Below, one piece after another: positions 19,788 to 21,560 of a stretch of 21,560 nt of DNA. Position 1 is the stretch's first letter. The number at the start of each line of letters is the position of its first letter. Under the pieces are notes generated by a model that saw only the letters and a list, made by a program, of their open reading frames with translations, did not search any database and was not told the origin of the DNA. The position numbers and the translations under genes were made by a program. The stretch is from an uncultured Planctomycetia bacterium. GTDB lineage: Bacteria > Planctomycetota > UBA1135 > GCA-002686595. The stretch covers positions 1-21,560 of the forward strand of contig CALFYL010000319.1 of the NCBI GenBank assembly GCA_937952135.1, read 5' to 3'.

Positions 19788-21509
19788 ATGAAGCCGAGTG
19801 CTGTTGTGCATTGGCGGACGGCGGCGTCGCTGATCGCCTTTTCCATACCTTGCCTGGGGCAGTGGGGCTGGACCGCTCTGGTGAGCCGGTCGGAGAACGG
19901 CGGAGCGGCAAACGGACCAAGCGCGCAAGCCGCGCCGTCCTTCGACGGCCGCTTTGTCGCCTTCGCGAGCAGCGCCAGCGATTTGGTGAGCGGCGACACG
20001 AACGGGGTGCAGGACGTCTTCGTGCGAGACATGTGGACCGCCGCGATCTGGCGGGTGAGCGTCAGCTCGACCGGCGAGCAGGCGAACGGTCCCAGCGGAT
20101 CGGACAAGTGCGCCATCTCCGGCGACGGGCGCTTCGCGGTGTTCAGCAGCACGGCCAGCAACCTCGTGGCCTACGACGCCAACGGAGTGTCGGACGTGTT
20201 CGTGCACGACCTGTTCGACGCCACGACGCGGCGCGTGAGCGTGGGGCCCGGAGGCCAGCAACTGTTCGGAGCGAGCGACGACGCGACGATCTCCGTCGAC
20301 GGGCGGTACGTGGCGTTCGACTCGGTGGACGCCACGCTCTGGCCACTGGACACGAACGCAAAGTCGGATGTCTTCGTAGTCGATCTCGTCTCGGGCGGGG
20401 TGACGTGCGTCAGCGTCAACGCTGCGGGAGCTCCCTCGAACGGCGAGAGCACGCGCGCGGCGATCTCCGATGACGGTCGCTGGGTGGCGTTCTCCAGCAG
20501 CGGCGACGACCTCGTCGGCGGCGACACCAACGCGACGTGGGACACGTTCCTCAGGGACATCGCCACGGGCCAGACTTGGCGCGTCAGCCTCAGTTCCTCC
20601 GGCGCGCAGAGCAACGGGCTGAGCAATTCGGTGCGCGTCGCGCTTTCGGGCGACGGGCGCTTCGTGACGTTCCTCTCGCTCGCGACCAACCTGGTCGACG
20701 ACGACACGAACGGCTTTCAGGACGCGTTCGTCCACGACCGCTTGTCAGGAACGACCGAGCGCGTGAGCACGGACTCGTACGGGAGCCAAGCCAACGACGC
20801 GAGCTCAGGCTGCTCGATGTCCTCCGACGGCCGCTACGCTACGTTCGGGAGCTTTGCGTCCAACCTGGTTGACGCGGACACCAACGGCGCCACCGACGTG
20901 TTCGTCAAGGACCGTTGGACGGGACGCACGCAGCGCGTCAGCCTCGACGACGCGGAGCAACAGGGAGACGCCCCAAGCACCAATGCTCGCATTTCCGGCG
21001 ACGGGCGCGTGGTGGTCTTCCAGAGCACCGCCACCAACCTGGTTTCGGGGGACACCAACGGGTTCAGCGACGTCTTTCAGCGCGATTGGCAGTTCCAATG
21101 CGACTCGAACCTAGGCACGTACTGCGTCGCGATGCTCAACTCCGTGGGACAGACAGCGCAGATTGGCTGGGAAGGGACCAACAGCGTGGGCGCGAACGAC
21201 TTTGCGCTCACCGTCAACGGATGCCCTCCGGGGCGCAATGGCATCTTCTTCTTCGGGAAGTACGAGACCATGGCGCCGTTCGGCGAAGGCATGCTGTGCG
21301 TGACGGGCCAACAACAGCGGTTGCCGATCGTGCATATTGACGGCGCAGGAGCTGGACGCTTCGCACTCGACTTCAGCGACCCGCTCTCGGCGGCGTCGCA
21401 CATCACGCCCGCGACGTACTGGAACTTCCAGTTCTGGTACCGCGACCCACAGACCGTCGGACACGGGTTCAACCTCTCGAACGCGCTGCGCGCGTCGTTC
21501 TGCCCGTAA
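19788..21509 (+). CDS. Exported seven-repeat beta-propeller (TolB/PD40-like) protein
   Basis: 573 residues from ATG at 19788, with GGAGGA 7 nt upstream. A signal peptide covers about residues 1-25 (AASLIAFSIPCLGQ). Seven tandem repeats of about 58 residues follow. Each reads roughly S-x-DGR-x-VAF-x-S-x-A-x-(N/D)LV-x-x-DTNG-x-x-DVF-x-(R/H)D, then R-V-S-x-x-x-x-G-x-Q-x-N. The D-T-N-G-x-x-D loop recalls calcium-binding turns in PD40/TolB propellers, and seven copies imply a seven-bladed propeller. The last approximately 130 residues form a separate domain with four Cys, starting CDSNLGTYCVAMLNSVGQ and ending GHGFNLSNALRASFCP. That domain is a planctomycete-type tail. The protein is probably surface-located or periplasmic; its partner is unknown. 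Confidence 0.88.
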   Translation: MKPSAVVHWRTAASLIAFSIPCLGQWGWTALVSRSENGGAANGPSAQAAPSFDGRFVAFASSASDLVSGDTNGVQDVFVRDMWTAAIWRVSVSSTGEQANGPSGSDKCAISGDGRFAVFSSTASNLVAYDANGVSDVFVHDLFDATTRRVSVGPGGQQLFGASDDATISVDGRYVAFDSVDATLWPLDTNAKSDVFVVDLVSGGVTCVSVNAAGAPSNGESTRAAISDDGRWVAFSSSGDDLVGGDTNATWDTFLRDIATGQTWRVSLSSSGAQSNGLSNSVRVALSGDGRFVTFLSLATNLVDDDTNGFQDAFVHDRLSGTTERVSTDSYGSQANDASSGCSMSSDGRYATFGSFASNLVDADTNGATDVFVKDRWTGRTQRVSLDDAEQQGDAPSTNARISGDGRVVVFQSTATNLVSGDTNGFSDVFQRDWQFQCDSNLGTYCVAMLNSVGQTAQIGWEGTNSVGANDFALTVNGCPPGRNGIFFFGKYETMAPFGEGMLCVTGQQQRLPIVHIDGAGAGRFALDFSDPLSAASHITPATYWNFQFWYRDPQTVGHGFNLSNALRASFCP

Positions 21510-21517
21510 CTCCCCCA

Positions 21518-21554
21518 GCAACACGGTCCGCCGGCGGACGGCTGACCGTGTTGC
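21518..21554. terminator. Hairpin terminator after propeller gene
   Basis: GCAACACGGTC and GACCGTGTTGC form an 11-bp perfect stem 8 bases after the stop. The loop contains a second palindrome, GTCCGCCGGCGGAC. No T-run is seen before the window ends. Confidence 0.65.
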
Positions 21555-21560
21555 GCGCTC

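Noticed and set aside
19737..19788. Upstream start for the propeller protein
   Set aside because: The ATG at 19788 has GGAGGA at the right distance and opens directly into a signal peptide.
19707..20735. 342-codon minus frame opposite the propeller gene
   Set aside because: It mirrors the repeats of the plus-strand propeller gene, which has a signal peptide, a ribosome site and family motifs.
20040..21070. Repeated DNA in the propeller gene as a CRISPR-like or satellite array
   Set aside because: The repetition is at protein level (about 58-residue units) with diverged DNA and no conserved direct repeat with spacers.

Overview
The window is GC-rich bacterial DNA that most resembles a planctomycete (Planctomycetota). 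The best clue is the exported seven-repeat beta-propeller protein at 19788-21509, whose cysteine-containing C-terminal tail is of a kind I associate with planctomycete surface proteins. The carboxypeptidase-regulatory-like protein at the left edge and the divergent sigma-like operon head at 1881-2525 fit the same picture. This assignment is inference.

Layout. (a) 1-2525: four overlapping minus-strand genes, reading from a sigma-70-like regulator through a helical repeat-like protein and a small membrane protein to a carboxypeptidase-regulatory-like protein cut by the window edge. (b) 2526-3785: a decayed zone with an IS3-family OrfA remnant and a DUF6429 gene. (c) 4026-5552 (+): three overlapping genes that match a split HipA toxin-antitoxin system of HipBST type (XRE regulator, HipA N-terminal subdomain, HipA-like kinase), with a perfect inverted repeat upstream. 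(d) About 5675-12508: a chromosomal (sedentary) integron cassette array. It holds 13 small genes, all on the minus strand, separated by about 60-90 bp sites with attC architecture (RYYYAAC at one end, GTTRRRY at the other, conserved inner arms). In five cassettes the stop codon TAA lies inside the attC R'' box. (e) 12705-13249 (-): the integron integrase intI as a pseudogene, with an internal deletion, a frameshift and substituted catalytic residues. Its 3' end faces the array, so the integrase is co-oriented with the cassettes, the reverse of the usual layout. (f) 13580-21560: ordinary chromosomal genes, including a double DUF1801 protein, a frameshifted hypothetical, a two-helix membrane protein, a disordered Gly/Lys-rich protein, an outer-membrane beta-barrel, a PRC-barrel protein, a hypothetical and the beta-propeller protein, with several clear hairpin terminators.

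How the parts fit. The integron looks fossilised: the integrase is dead, several attC sites are degenerate or half-deleted, one cassette gene is frameshifted, and a transposase tail interrupts the array. Two cassettes, 9383-9613 and 5747-5980, encode related proteins. Cassettes with a recognisable family encode a GNAT acetyltransferase and an AHSA1/SRPBCC protein; the others are hypothetical. The hipBST-like module sits beyond the distal end of the array on the opposite strand, where a toxin-antitoxin system could help to stabilise the region. No tRNA, rRNA or CRISPR array was seen.
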